64,000 nucleotides of DNA from CAYFMP01 sp964344215 (GTDB lineage Bacteria; Pseudomonadota; Alphaproteobacteria; Rhodospirillales; Casp-alpha2). Shown here piece by piece: positions 43,100 to 52,360 of the stretch. Position numbers and translations under genes: made by a program. Under the pieces are notes generated by a model. It saw only the letters and a program-made list of their open reading frames with translations, made no database searches and was not told where the DNA came from. The stretch's first letter is position 1, and every line of letters begins with the position of its first letter. The stretch spans positions 36,174 to 100,173 of the forward strand of contig CAYFMP010000004.1 of the NCBI GenBank assembly GCA_964344215.1. The letters are read 5' to 3'.

Positions 43100-43931
43100 A
43101 CTCGGGATCTTGGCTGGCGGCGGTCGCCTGCCGCACGACATCATCCGCGCCTGTCAATCCGAGGACCGGGAATTCCTGGTCGTCGCCTTCGAGGACCAGG
43201 CCGACGCTTCCGCTTTCGATGATGTGCCCCACGTCTGGGTGCGGCTCGGCGCCGCCGCAACCACGCTCAAGCACCTGCGAGAGGCAGGGGTCGAAGAGCT
43301 GGTCATGGCCGGGTCGGTCGAACGGCCGTCGCTGGCGGCGCTTCGGCCCGACAAGTGGGCGGTGAAGTTCTTTACCAAGAGCGGCGTACAGGCCCTCGGT
43401 GACGACAGCTTGCTGTCGACTTTGGTCCGAACCCTCGAATCGGAAGAGGGGTTCCGCATTGTCGGCGCCGATTCCCTGGTTCCCGATCTGGTCGCCAGGG
43501 AAGGCGTTTACGGATCCGTCGCTCCGGATTCCCAGGGCTGGAACGATATCCGGGAAGGAATTCGGGCGGCCCGGGCGCTTGGTGCCAGGGATGTAGGCCA
43601 GGCGGTAATCGTTCGCTCGGGCCGGGTCGTCGGTGAAGAGGACGCCAACGGCACGGACTCATTGCTCGATCGAGTGGCCGCTATCGACAACAGTCCGGCC
43701 GGCGGCGTCCTGGTCAAGGTCAAGAAACCCGGCCAGGAGCGCCGCGTCGACCTGCCGGCGATCGGTCCCGCAACCGTAGAGCGGGCCAATCGGGCGGGCC
43801 TGGCCGGAATCGCCGTCGAAGCGGCCAGCGCCCTGGTCCTGGACCGTGAAGACATGATCGTGGCGGCCGACGCGGCGGAAATGTTCGTCGTCGGCTTCGA
43901 CGCCGATCGCCTTTGGGAGGTGTCGGATTGA
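43089..43931 (+). CDS. lpxI: UDP-2,3-diacylglucosamine diphosphatase LpxI
   Basis: LpxI hydrolyses UDP-2,3-diacylglucosamine to lipid X and UMP. It is the alphaproteobacterial replacement for LpxH. The 280-residue product begins PPKLGILAGGGRLPHDIIRA. It contains MAGSVERPSL and the C-terminal domain with DSLLDRVAAI and KPGQERRVDLPAIG, then the end EMFVVGFDADRLWEV. Two adjacent ATGs (43086, 43089) are possible. The start overlaps the lpxA end by 11 bases, and the stop overlaps the lpxB TTG. No LpxH-type metallophosphatase is in the window. Confidence 0.93.
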   Translation: MPPKLGILAGGGRLPHDIIRACQSEDREFLVVAFEDQADASAFDDVPHVWVRLGAAATTLKHLREAGVEELVMAGSVERPSLAALRPDKWAVKFFTKSGVQALGDDSLLSTLVRTLESEEGFRIVGADSLVPDLVAREGVYGSVAPDSQGWNDIREGIRAARALGARDVGQAVIVRSGRVVGEEDANGTDSLLDRVAAIDNSPAGGVLVKVKKPGQERRVDLPAIGPATVERANRAGLAGIAVEAASALVLDREDMIVAADAAEMFVVGFDADRLWEVSD

Positions 43932-45109
43932 CTGGTGGCGAGCGAGCCGATCGTCCTCTCGTCTATCTGATCGCCGGCGAACCGTCCGGCGATATGCTCG
44001 GTGCGCGTCTGATGGCGGCGCTCAAGCACGAAACCGGCGACGCGGTCCGGTTCGCCGGCGTCGGCGGGCCGAATATGGAGGAGGCCGGGCTGTCCTCGTT
44101 GTTTCCGATGAGCGAACTGTCGGTCATGGGATTGACCGAAGTGCTGCCCCGTCTACCGGCGATCTTGGCCCGTCTCCGACAGACGGTCGCCGACGTCAGG
44201 GCCAAACGGCCCGCCGTTCTGGTCACCGTCGATTCGCCGGATTTCAACTTTCGGGTCAGCCGCCGTCTGAAGGGCGAAGGCGTGCCGTTGGTTCACTATG
44301 TTGCGCCTTCGGTGTGGGCTTGGCGACCGGGACGGGCGGCCGAGATCGCCCGATTCCTCGACCACCTGATGACTCTGCTCCCCTTCGAGCCCCCGTATTT
44401 CGAGGCCGAAGGGCTGGCCAGCACGTTCGTCGGGCACTCGGTGCTCGAATGCGCGGCGGCGGACGGTGACGGGGACGCATTCCGCCAACGCCACCGGCTC
44501 GATCCGACGACCCCACTTATCGCCGTTCTGCCGGGAAGCCGGATGAGCGAAGTTTCCAGGCTGCTGCCGGTCTTCGCGGATACCCTGGCCCTGCTGAAGG
44601 AAGCCACTGCCGACCTCCAGGCCGTCGTAGCGGTGGCGGATACTGTCGCCGATGCCGTCCTCGCTGACCTGAAGACTTGGCCGGTTGCGGTCATTCCGGT
44701 GTCCGGAGAGGAGCAGAAATTCGCCGCCTTTGCGGCCGCCGACGTCGCCCTCGCCGCATCGGGGACGGTGGCGCTGGAACTGGCCATGGCCGGAACGCCG
44801 TCGATCATCGCCTATCGAGTAAATCCGCTGAGCGGATGGTTGGCGAAACGTATCCTGAGGACCCGATTCGCCAATCTCGTCAACGTCGTGCTGGACCGTG
44901 AGGCCGTTCCGGAATGTCTGCAAGAGAAATGCCGGCCCGGGCTGCTTGCCGAAAAGGTCAAAGAGCTGCTCGAAAGTGCGGACGCTCGCGCCCTCCAGCA
45001 TCAAGCCTACGGCGATGCCATCGCCCAACTGGGCATCGAGGGCACCGCGCCCAGTCGGCGGGCGGCGCAAGTCGTCCTCGACGTGATCGGCCGGAGAAAC
45101 GCCGGCTAA
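43928..45109 (+). CDS. lpxB: Lipid-A-disaccharide synthase
   Basis: LpxB joins lipid X and UDP-2,3-diacylglucosamine into the lipid A disaccharide. It is a peripheral GT-B glycosyltransferase of 393 residues from the TTG at 43928. Motifs: YLIAGEPSGDMLGARLM at the N-terminus, LVHYVAPSVWAWRPGRA, LPGSRMSEVSRLLPVF and SGTVALELAMAGTPSIIAYR. GGGAGG at 43915-43920, seven bases before, supports the TTG; a start five codons upstream would precede that site. It ends the envelope super-operon and overlaps the convergent gltA by four bases. Confidence 0.96.
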   Translation: MTGGERADRPLVYLIAGEPSGDMLGARLMAALKHETGDAVRFAGVGGPNMEEAGLSSLFPMSELSVMGLTEVLPRLPAILARLRQTVADVRAKRPAVLVTVDSPDFNFRVSRRLKGEGVPLVHYVAPSVWAWRPGRAAEIARFLDHLMTLLPFEPPYFEAEGLASTFVGHSVLECAAADGDGDAFRQRHRLDPTTPLIAVLPGSRMSEVSRLLPVFADTLALLKEATADLQAVVAVADTVADAVLADLKTWPVAVIPVSGEEQKFAAFAAADVALAASGTVALELAMAGTPSIIAYRVNPLSGWLAKRILRTRFANLVNVVLDREAVPECLQEKCRPGLLAEKVKELLESADARALQHQAYGDAIAQLGIEGTAPSRRAAQVVLDVIGRRNAG

Positions 45110-46419
45110 CTCCGCTTGTGAAGCGGCCTGAACTTGCGTTCCGTCTGGCCCGTATAGAGTTGACGGGGCCGGCCGATCTTCTGCGAGGGGTCTTCGATCA
45201 TCTCGTTCCACTGCGCCACCCATCCGACCGTACGGGCGACAGCGAACAGAACCGTGAACAGGCTGGTCGGTATGCCGATCGCCTTGAAGATGATCCCGGA
45301 ATAGAAATCGACGTTCGGATAAAGTTTCTTCTCGATGAAATAATCGTCTTCGAGGGCGAGCCGCTCGAGCTCCATGGCGATCTCCAGCAACGGCTCGTCC
45401 TTGACCCCCAACTCATTCAGGACCTCATGACAGGTCCGTTCCATGACGCGGGCCCTCGGGTCGAAGTTCTTGTAGACGCGGTGGCCGAAGCCCATCAGCC
45501 GGAACGGATCGTTCTTGTCCTTGGCGCGCTCGACGAACTGCGGAATGTTTTTCACATCGCCGATTTCTTCCAGCATGTTGAGCACCGCTTCGTTGGCGCC
45601 GCCATGCGCCGGACCCCACAGCGAAGCGATGCCGGCGGAAATGCAGGCGAAAGGATTGGCGCCGCTGGAGCCGGCCAGTCGCACGGTCGAGGTGGATGCA
45701 TTCTGTTCGTGGTCGGCGTGCAGGATCAGAATTCGATCCATCGCCTTGGAGAGAACCGGATTTACCTTGAACTCCTCGCAGGGCGTGCTGAACATCATGT
45801 AAAGGAAGTTTTCAGCGTAGTTGAGGTCGTTGCGCGGGTAGGCGAAGGGCTGACCGATCGAGAACTTGTAGGCCATCGCCGCGATCGTCGGCATCTTGGC
45901 GATCAGGCGGTAGGAAGCGATCATTCGGTGCTTCGGGTCGGTGATGTCGGTGCTGTCGTGATAAAACGCCGACAGCGCTCCGACCACGCCGCACATGACC
46001 GCCATCGGATGGGCGTCACGCCGGAAGCCCCGGAAGAAATACATCAGCTGTTCGTGCAACATCGTGTGATAAGTGATGTCGTGCTCGAACTTTCGCTTCT
46101 GATCGGGCGTCGGCAGTTCCCCGTAGAGCAGGAGGTAGCAGACCTCCGGAAAGTCCGAATTCTCGGCCAGGGCGTCGATCGGATAACCGCGGTAGAGCAG
46201 CACCCCCTGTTCGCCGTCGATGAAAGTGATTTTCGATTCGCAGCTTCCGGTCGAGGTGAAACCGGGGTCGTAGGTAAAACAATCGGCATCCGCATAAAGC
46301 CGGCGAACGTCGATGACGTCGGGGCCGACCGACCCCGTCATGACCGGAAGTTCATAGAATTTTCCGGACCGATTGTCGGTCAGGGTGAAAGTATCGTTCT
46401 TGGGTGCCTTGGCGTTCAT
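45106..46419 (-). CDS. gltA: Citrate synthase
   Basis: This enzyme condenses acetyl-CoA and oxaloacetate to citrate in the TCA cycle. The 437-residue product is of the hexameric gram-negative type with an N-terminal domain (TFIDGEQGVLLYRGYPID). The active-site histidines lie in LWGPAHGGANEAVL and MGFGHRVYKNFDPRA, and the aspartate is in PNVDFYSG. The ATG complementary to 46417-46419 (MNAKAP) is chosen because GAGGAGA is about 12 bases upstream; the ATG four codons earlier is too close to it. It is convergent with lpxB and 76 bases downstream of gltX. Confidence 0.97.
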   Translation of the reverse strand: MNAKAPKNDTFTLTDNRSGKFYELPVMTGSVGPDVIDVRRLYADADCFTYDPGFTSTGSCESKITFIDGEQGVLLYRGYPIDALAENSDFPEVCYLLLYGELPTPDQKRKFEHDITYHTMLHEQLMYFFRGFRRDAHPMAVMCGVVGALSAFYHDSTDITDPKHRMIASYRLIAKMPTIAAMAYKFSIGQPFAYPRNDLNYAENFLYMMFSTPCEEFKVNPVLSKAMDRILILHADHEQNASTSTVRLAGSSGANPFACISAGIASLWGPAHGGANEAVLNMLEEIGDVKNIPQFVERAKDKNDPFRLMGFGHRVYKNFDPRARVMERTCHEVLNELGVKDEPLLEIAMELERLALEDDYFIEKKLYPNVDFYSGIIFKAIGIPTSLFTVLFAVARTVGWVAQWNEMIEDPSQKIGRPRQLYTGQTERKFRPLHKRS

Positions 46420-46495
46420 GATTCTACCCATCTCCTCGTTTCAACCTGGAGCCGGTCAAGACGGGTTCTATCCCAAACTTCACCGGTCACCTGTC

Positions 46496-47926
46496 TCAGC
46501 TCCGCTGGACGCCGCTCAGAACGTCTTCGAGCCTGGCCAGCGATTCGTCCCGGCCAAGCACGTCCAAAACCTCGAAAATCCCGGGTGACCTCGTCTTCCC
46601 CGTGAGTGCGGCCCGAAGCGGCTGCGCTATCTTACCAAATTTCAATTCCGTTTGCTCGGCATAAGATCGTGTGGCCTCTTCCGTCGTCCGAGCGGTCCAA
46701 TCGGCCAGTTCGGACAGTAAACCGTGAACGTCGGCGAGGATCTTCAGCGCATCATCGTCGAGAATCCCGGCCGCCTTGTCGTCGAGCTCGAGCGGTCGAG
46801 GCTGGACGTAGAATCCGGCCCCCTCGGAAAGCTCGACCAGTGTCTTGGCGCGTTCCTTCAGTCCCGCCATTCCCCGGATCAGGCGGTCCTTCCCGTCGTT
46901 TGTCGTCGCTCGTCCCGACGCGTCGGCCAGGCGCTCGGCCACTAGAGAAGCCAGACGTTCGTTGTCTGCCTGTCGGATGTAGTGACCGTTGAGGCTGCCC
47001 AGTTTTTCGAAGTCGAAACGGGCGGGCGACTTTCCGACCGCCTCCAGGCCGAACCAGTCGATGGCCTGATCGGTGCTGATGATCTCGTCGTCGCCGTGCG
47101 CCCAGCCCAACCGCAGCAGGTAGTTCCTGAGCGCCTCGGGAAGGTAGCCGTCGTCGCGGTAGGTCTCGATACCGAGGGCACCGTGGCGTTTCGAAAGCTT
47201 GGCGCCGTCCGGACCGTGGATGAGCGGGATGTGGGCGAAAGCCGGCGGTTCCCACCCCAACGCCCGGTACAACTGAACTTGCCGAAAGGCGTTGGTCAGG
47301 TGATCGTCGCCGCGAATAACGTGCGTAACCTCCATATCGTGGTCGTCGACGACAACGGCCAGCATATAGGTCGGCGTGCCGTCGGCGCGGAGCAACACCA
47401 TGTCGTCCAACTGCTCGTTGGCGGTCCGGACGTCGCCCTGCACCAGGTCGGCGATCACCGTTTCGCCGTGTTGCGGCGCCTTAAGGCGGATCGCCGGCTC
47501 GACGCCGTCCGGCGCCTCGGCCGGGTCGCGGTCGCGCCAGCGGCCGTCGTATCCGGTCGACCGTCCTTCGCGGCGGGCCTGTTCGCGCATCTCTTTCAGT
47601 TCTTCCGGCGTGCAATAACACCTGTAGGCACGGTCCTCCGCCAGCAGCCGATCGACCGCTTGGCGATGAAGGTCGGCCCGCGAGAACTGTGAAACCGGAT
47701 CGCCCTCCCAATCGAGTCCGAGCCAGATCAGGCCGTCGTAGATGGCTCGGACCGCCTCTTCGGTGGAGCGTGCCCGGTCGGTGTCTTCGATCCGCAGCAA
47801 GAACCGGCCGCCGTCGCCGTGGCGGGCGTGATGCTTGGCGAAAAGCCAATTGAAAAGGGCCGTGCGGGCTCCGCCAATGTGGAGAAAACCGGTCGGGGAA
47901 GGGGCGAAGCGGGTGACGACGGGCAT
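46496..47926 (-). CDS. gltX: Glutamyl-tRNA synthetase
   Basis: GltX charges tRNA-Glu (and possibly tRNA-Gln in organisms without GlnRS). It is a class I enzyme of 476 residues. The HIGH-type motif is in FAPSPTGFLHIGGARTALFN, and the KMSKS-type motif is KLSKRHGA. The zinc-finger-like part YRCYCTPEELKEMREQARRE is also seen. The helical anticodon-binding domain fills the C-terminal third. It diverges from comEC across 163 bases. The gltX-gltA pair on one strand is common in Rhodospirillales-type genomes. Confidence 0.97.
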   Translation of the reverse strand: MPVVTRFAPSPTGFLHIGGARTALFNWLFAKHHARHGDGGRFLLRIEDTDRARSTEEAVRAIYDGLIWLGLDWEGDPVSQFSRADLHRQAVDRLLAEDRAYRCYCTPEELKEMREQARREGRSTGYDGRWRDRDPAEAPDGVEPAIRLKAPQHGETVIADLVQGDVRTANEQLDDMVLLRADGTPTYMLAVVVDDHDMEVTHVIRGDDHLTNAFRQVQLYRALGWEPPAFAHIPLIHGPDGAKLSKRHGALGIETYRDDGYLPEALRNYLLRLGWAHGDDEIISTDQAIDWFGLEAVGKSPARFDFEKLGSLNGHYIRQADNERLASLVAERLADASGRATTNDGKDRLIRGMAGLKERAKTLVELSEGAGFYVQPRPLELDDKAAGILDDDALKILADVHGLLSELADWTARTTEEATRSYAEQTELKFGKIAQPLRAALTGKTRSPGIFEVLDVLGRDESLARLEDVLSGVQRS

Positions 47927-48089
47927 GGCGGTTCGGGATCGATGTTGGGTTTCGAAGAGACGGCCTGTTCTCTATCACAGAATATCCGGCAATTACAGCG
48001 ACACCCCGAACCCGGCGGGAATTCTCTGAATGGTTGTTTCGGCGATGGGCTTCCGCTCAAATGGAGCGGGCAGGAGAGGCGCGCGAAGA

Positions 48090-50222
48090 ATGACTTGGAT
48101 TCCGATCGACCGGCTGGGCGCGGAGCGCGATCGCTGGGTATTGTGGCTGCCGGTGGCGTTCGCCACGGGCGTCGCCATCTACTTCGGCCTCAAGGTCGAG
48201 CCGCCGCTGTGGTCGGGGACCGCTGCGCTCGGTGCGACGGTATTGGCATGGTCCGTCCACCACATAACCGGCAGCGCTGTCCATCGAACCGTTATGCTTG
48301 GTCTCGTCGCAGTCGGGACGATGGCCTCGGGGTTCGTCGCCGCGCAGATTAGAACCGCCGACGTCGCTGCTGCCACCTTGACCAAGCGTATTGGCCCAGT
48401 AGGCGTGAGCGGACGGGTATATCGCCACGAAGCGTTTCCCGACAGCGCCAGACTGACCCTGGAAGAGGTGCGCATTTCGGGCCTACCTGCTCCGCAAACG
48501 CCGAGCAGGATCCGAATCCGGGCGCGTGGCGCCCAACCCGATATCGAGCCGGGCGATTGGGTTCGTTTCCGGGCCATGCTGTCGCCGCCGCCGCCGCCGG
48601 CCGCGCCCCATGCATTCGATTTTCAACGACAACTGTTCTTTCGGGGTATCGGCGGCGTCGGCTTCAGTCTCGGGCGTGGCATAATCGTCGCCAAGGCTGA
48701 CCTCGACGGCCTTCACAAGCTGCAGTTTGCGGTTTCGCGTACCCGTCGCGCCCTGACCGAGCGAATTACCGACTCGCTCGCTGGAACTGCGGGCGGTATC
48801 GCCGCCGCCCTGATGACCGGCGAGCGCAGCGCCGTTCCCAAGGATGTCATGCAAAACCTGCGTGATTCCGGCTTGGCTCACCTGCTGGCCATCTCCGGCC
48901 TTCACATCGGTTTGGTGGCCGGCCTGCTGTTCGCCGGACTGCGCGGCCTGTTGGCGGCGGTGCCGGCACTTGCCCTCATCCACCCCATAAAGAAATGGGC
49001 GGCGGCGATGGCCATAGCCGGGGCCTTCGCCTACGCGTTGGTCGCCGGCGCCACGTTGCCGACCCAGCGGGCCTTCCTGATGGTCGGTCTGGCCCTGGTC
49101 GCGGTCATTGTGGACCGGCGCGGGCTGTCGATGCGCTCGGTCGCCTGGGCCGCACTGATCATCCTCGCCGTGCAGCCCGAAAGCCTGCTCGGAGCCAGTT
49201 TTCAGATGTCGTTCGCGGCGGTGACGGCTTTGATCGCGGCCTTCGAGGTGTATCGCGATCGCCGTCTCCGTACTTACACGGAGCCCTCGGCATTGCCGTA
49301 TGGGGTGAGGATCGTGCTGTTGTATTTGGCTGGTGTTTTCTTGACCACCCTGGTCGCCGGTACCGCCACGGCGCCGTTCGCTGTCTATCACTTCAACCGG
49401 TTCGCCGATTACGGGCTCGCCGCCAATCTGGTCGCCGTTCCGGTGACGGCGCTATGGGTCATGCCGTGTGCGATCCTGGCCTTTTTCCTGATGCCCTTCA
49501 GTCTTGAGGTCTTCGCTCTGGTTCCCATGGCCTGGGGGATCGAGATCGTGGTCGCGGTCGCCGAAACCGTCGCCGGTTGGCCCGGCGCCGTCACCCGGCT
49601 CGCCGCCATGCCGACCTGGGGACTGATCGCCACCGTCTTGGGCGGTGTGTGGCTCTGCCTATGGACCGGGCGGTGGCGGCGGTGGGGCATCATTGGCATC
49701 GCTTGCGGGCTCGCTACCATCGCCCTTGTGATGCCGCCCGATATCCTCGTTGATGGTTCCGGCAGGCTGATCGCGGTGCGCGGTCTCGACGGCCGCATGG
49801 CCTTCTCGAATAGCCGCAAGGCTCGTTTCGAGCGCGACGTGTGGCTGCGGCTGGCCGGCCAGGAGGAGACGGCGGCCGGCGCCTTTCCCGACCCCGGGAT
49901 GGGCGTCGGCGAGCGGCTGTCGTGCGATATCTCGGGGTGCGTGGTGCGGGCCAACGGCCGCGTTGTCGCCGTGGTCTATGGGGAAGAGGCGCTCAGCGAG
50001 GAATGCTGGTCGGCCGACGCCGTCGTCAGCGTCCTGCCGGTGCGCCGCTATTGCCCGGCGCCATACGTAATCGATCGCTTCACGCTGTGGCGCGAAGGCG
50101 GCCACGCGCTGTGGCTGGAAGAGGGTGGAATCCGGGTTGAAAGCGTCAACGGCGCGCGCGGCGACCGGCCATGGGTGGTGCGCCCCGGTCGAAAATCCGG
50201 CACGACAAAGGCCGGAACGTAG
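48090..50222 (+). CDS. comEC: ComEC/Rec2 family DNA-uptake channel protein
   Basis: ComEC-type proteins form the inner-membrane channel for single-stranded DNA in natural transformation. This 710-residue protein has N-terminal helices with an OB-like DUF4131 domain. The competence domain shows GLAHLLAISGLHIGLVAGLL and ATLPTQRAFLMVGLALVAV, and about ten helices follow. The C-terminal 140 residues replace the metallo-beta-lactamase nuclease of longer ComEC proteins and lack any HxHxDH motif, as is usual in alphaproteobacteria. The ATG at 48090 has AGGAGAGG ten bases upstream; an earlier in-frame ATG-like start at 48030 is less supported. It is convergent with lexA. Confidence 0.9.
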   Translation: MTWIPIDRLGAERDRWVLWLPVAFATGVAIYFGLKVEPPLWSGTAALGATVLAWSVHHITGSAVHRTVMLGLVAVGTMASGFVAAQIRTADVAAATLTKRIGPVGVSGRVYRHEAFPDSARLTLEEVRISGLPAPQTPSRIRIRARGAQPDIEPGDWVRFRAMLSPPPPPAAPHAFDFQRQLFFRGIGGVGFSLGRGIIVAKADLDGLHKLQFAVSRTRRALTERITDSLAGTAGGIAAALMTGERSAVPKDVMQNLRDSGLAHLLAISGLHIGLVAGLLFAGLRGLLAAVPALALIHPIKKWAAAMAIAGAFAYALVAGATLPTQRAFLMVGLALVAVIVDRRGLSMRSVAWAALIILAVQPESLLGASFQMSFAAVTALIAAFEVYRDRRLRTYTEPSALPYGVRIVLLYLAGVFLTTLVAGTATAPFAVYHFNRFADYGLAANLVAVPVTALWVMPCAILAFFLMPFSLEVFALVPMAWGIEIVVAVAETVAGWPGAVTRLAAMPTWGLIATVLGGVWLCLWTGRWRRWGIIGIACGLATIALVMPPDILVDGSGRLIAVRGLDGRMAFSNSRKARFERDVWLRLAGQEETAAGAFPDPGMGVGERLSCDISGCVVRANGRVVAVVYGEEALSEECWSADAVVSVLPVRRYCPAPYVIDRFTLWREGGHALWLEEGGIRVESVNGARGDRPWVVRPGRKSGTTKAGT

Positions 50223-50237
50223 AACGCCGTTCCGGCC
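50210..50237. terminator. Hairpin between convergent comEC and lexA
   Basis: GGCCGGAACG (50210-50219) and CGTTCCGGCC (50228-50237) form a perfect ten-base stem with an eight-base loop across the comEC stop codon. It lies between two convergent genes, where a two-way terminator is expected. T-tracts are weak on both strands, so activity is uncertain. Confidence 0.55.
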
Positions 50238-50262
50238 CCGTCTGTATTCGCCGCCGAAGACC

Positions 50263-50967
50263 CTATCCCCGGTAGGTCCGCACCAAGCCGACCAGCCGGC
50301 CCTGGATCTTGACCTGGTCGGGGCCGAAGATGCGGGTTTCGAAGGCTTTGTTGGCTGGCTCCAGGGCAACCGAATCGCCCTTGCGGCGGAGCCTCTTGAG
50401 GGTTACTTCCGTATCCTCGACCAGGGCAACGACGATGGAGCCGTTATCGGCGGTGTCGGCCTGGCGGATGATGACGGTGTCGCCGTCGTAGATGCCGGCC
50501 TCGAACATCGAATCGCCCTCGACCTCGAGTGCGTAATGGTCGCCGCCGCCCAGCATCGAGGCCGGAACGTCGATCGAATTCGAGTGGTCTCGCAGGGCTT
50601 CGATCGGCGTGCCGGCGGCGATCCGTCCGTACAGCGGCAATTCGACCGTATGCGCGTGCTCCCTGGCCGTCGTGCCGGGCAGGCGGAACTCGCCCTCGAT
50701 GACGTTGGGGGCGAAACCGCGAGCCGACGATTTGGGCAGGGGCGCATCCATGTTCTCGGGCAGGCGCAGCACCTCCAAGGCGCGCGCCCGGTGCGGCAGG
50801 CGGCGGATGAAACCGCGCTCTTCGAGGCCGGTGATCAAGCGATGAATGCCTGACTTCGAGCGCAGACCCAGCGCGTCCTTCATCTCGTCGTAGGAAGGCG
50901 AGATGCCGGTATCGCGGAGGCTTTTGTCGATAAAGACCAGCAGCTCGTATTGCTTGCGCGTCAACAT
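50263..50967 (-). CDS. lexA: LexA repressor
   Basis: LexA represses SOS genes and cleaves itself when RecA is activated. The 234-residue protein has the winged-helix DNA-binding domain (residues 1-70, MLTRKQYELLVFIDKSLRDT, SKSGIHRLITGLEERGFIRR). The cleavage site is Ala118-Gly119 in RIAAGTP, and the serine-lysine dyad is Ser153 (GDSMFEAGI) and Lys191 (VTLKRL). The length matches alphaproteobacterial LexA, longer than the 202 residues of E. coli. Its promoter, upstream at 51075-51103, contains a GTTC-N7-GTTC box, so it should repress itself. Confidence 0.97.
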   Translation of the reverse strand: MLTRKQYELLVFIDKSLRDTGISPSYDEMKDALGLRSKSGIHRLITGLEERGFIRRLPHRARALEVLRLPENMDAPLPKSSARGFAPNVIEGEFRLPGTTAREHAHTVELPLYGRIAAGTPIEALRDHSNSIDVPASMLGGGDHYALEVEGDSMFEAGIYDGDTVIIRQADTADNGSIVVALVEDTEVTLKRLRRKGDSVALEPANKAFETRIFGPDQVKIQGRLVGLVRTYRG

Positions 50968-51064
50968 GACATATCGATCCTTCTGACTGCGATCGGCCCA
51001 GCTCGCCGAAGTGCTTGAACGGACGGCGACACCGGAACCGCGTTAACCCGGAAAATCCAAGTTT

Positions 51065-51103
51065 GTTCACTTATGTTCTAGTTTGGTTCGTGCTTCGCGT
51101 CAA
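51065..51103 (-). promoter_or_regulatory. lexA promoter with SOS box
   Basis: On the minus strand, TTGACG (51098-51103) and TAGAAC (51075-51080) stand 17 bases apart, a good sigma-70-type promoter reading into lexA. The alphaproteobacterial LexA box GTTC-N7-GTTC (51075-51078 and 51086-51089) lies inside it, overlapping the -10 element. A third GTTC at 51065-51068 is spaced by six bases. LexA autoregulation is inferred. Confidence 0.8.
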
Positions 51104-51148
51104 GTCTGTTTTTTTGCCGCGGCAGCGCCCGGAACAACCGGGAGGTGG

Positions 51149-52360
51149 TCAGAAGGCCTTGGATCCCCGCCTGAGAGGAACGATTTCGACCGTGTCGCCG
51201 GCATTGGCAGGCGCCGCCTTGGGCGGGCGGAGAATCAAGCAGTCGGCGGCGGCCAGCCTGGCCAGCATGGAGCTGTCCTGGGCGCTGAACGGGGTGGCTA
51301 CCAGGTTGCCCGCCGCATCCGACGACAGCGTCGCCCGCAGGTAATCCTGGCGCATCCCGTTGGCCGGCAGATCGGTGTCGAGATAAGCGGTGATCCGTTC
51401 ATCGCGGTCGGGGATGCCGAGCATCACCGCCATTGCCGCCTTGACGAAGATGAACGAGGTGACGCCGGCCGATACCGGGTTGCCGGGCAGGCCGAGCAGC
51501 GGAATGCCGTCGATGCGACCGAAGATGATCGGTTTGCCGGGACGCATGGCGACCTTGTAGAAACCGAGGTCGGCTTTTGCGTCGCCCATCAGGCGGGCCA
51601 CCACGTCGTAATCGCCGACCGAGGCGCCGCCGGTGGTGATCAGGAGGTCGGCGCCGCGCGCCCCTGTCAGGGTCTCGCGGAGCGACTCCTCGCTGTCGCC
51701 GGCGATACCGAGATCGCGGGATTGGCCGCCGAAGACCTCGATATAGGCGCCCAGCGCCAGACTGTTGGAACTGATGATCTGGTCGGGGCCGACCGGGGCG
51801 CCCGGCATCACCACTTCGTCGCCGGTCGAGCAGTAGGCGACGACGGGCCGCCGCCGCACATTGAGCTCGGGGACGTTCATGGCCGCCGCCAGGCCGATGT
51901 CGCGCGCGCTCAATACGGTGCCGGCTTCCAGCAGCACGTCGCCTTCGCTGAAATCGAGGCCGGCCGAACGAACGTCGCGCCCCGTAGCGACCGGTTCCAG
52001 GATCAGGATCTCGCCGTCGTCGGCTTCCGTGTTTTCCTGCATGACGACGGCGTCGGCGCCGTCGGGAACGGGGGCGCCGGTGAAAATGCGAACCGTCTGG
52101 CCGGACTGCAGCGTTCCCTCGAAGCCGGCGCCGGCCTGCGATTGCCCGATCAGGGTCAGCGCCATCGGCGTTTCCTTGACATCGGCCGCCTTCACCGCGT
52201 AGCCGTCCATGGCCGATACCGCCTTCGGCGGGTGCGACAAGCGGGCCGCCACGTCGTCGGCCAGGACCCGGCCCAGCCCATCGGCCAGTGCCACCCGTTC
52301 GGCGGGCAACACCGTGAATCCGGCCCGGACGCGGGCGACGGCGTCTTCGACGGAGAGCAT
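51149..52360 (-). CDS. moeA: Molybdopterin molybdenumtransferase MoeA
   Basis: MoeA inserts molybdate into adenylated molybdopterin, the last step of molybdenum cofactor synthesis. The 403-residue protein begins MLSVEDAVARVRAGF with PAERVALADGLGRVLADDV. It contains VRIFTGAPVPDGADAVVMQE, the MoCF-fold motif LLITTGGASVGDYD, and PLLGLPGNPVSAGVT, then a C-terminal beta domain. It starts directly after the moaC stop, so the two are cotranscribed. The trpGDC-moaC-moeA-lexA order is conserved in alphaproteobacteria. Confidence 0.96.
   Translation of the reverse strand: MLSVEDAVARVRAGFTVLPAERVALADGLGRVLADDVAARLSHPPKAVSAMDGYAVKAADVKETPMALTLIGQSQAGAGFEGTLQSGQTVRIFTGAPVPDGADAVVMQENTEADDGEILILEPVATGRDVRSAGLDFSEGDVLLEAGTVLSARDIGLAAAMNVPELNVRRRPVVAYCSTGDEVVMPGAPVGPDQIISSNSLALGAYIEVFGGQSRDLGIAGDSEESLRETLTGARGADLLITTGGASVGDYDVVARLMGDAKADLGFYKVAMRPGKPIIFGRIDGIPLLGLPGNPVSAGVTSFIFVKAAMAVMLGIPDRDERITAYLDTDLPANGMRQDYLRATLSSDAAGNLVATPFSAQDSSMLARLAAADCLILRPPKAAPANAGDTVEIVPLRRGSKAF

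Noticed and set aside
47990..48030. GAAC-N7-GAAT upstream of comEC as a LexA box
   Set aside because: One half-site deviates, and GAAC-like words are frequent; without a second feature it is likely chance.
51120..51150. CCCGG/CCGGG hairpin downstream of moeA as a terminator
   Set aside because: In the direction of moeA transcription it is followed by an A run, not a T run.
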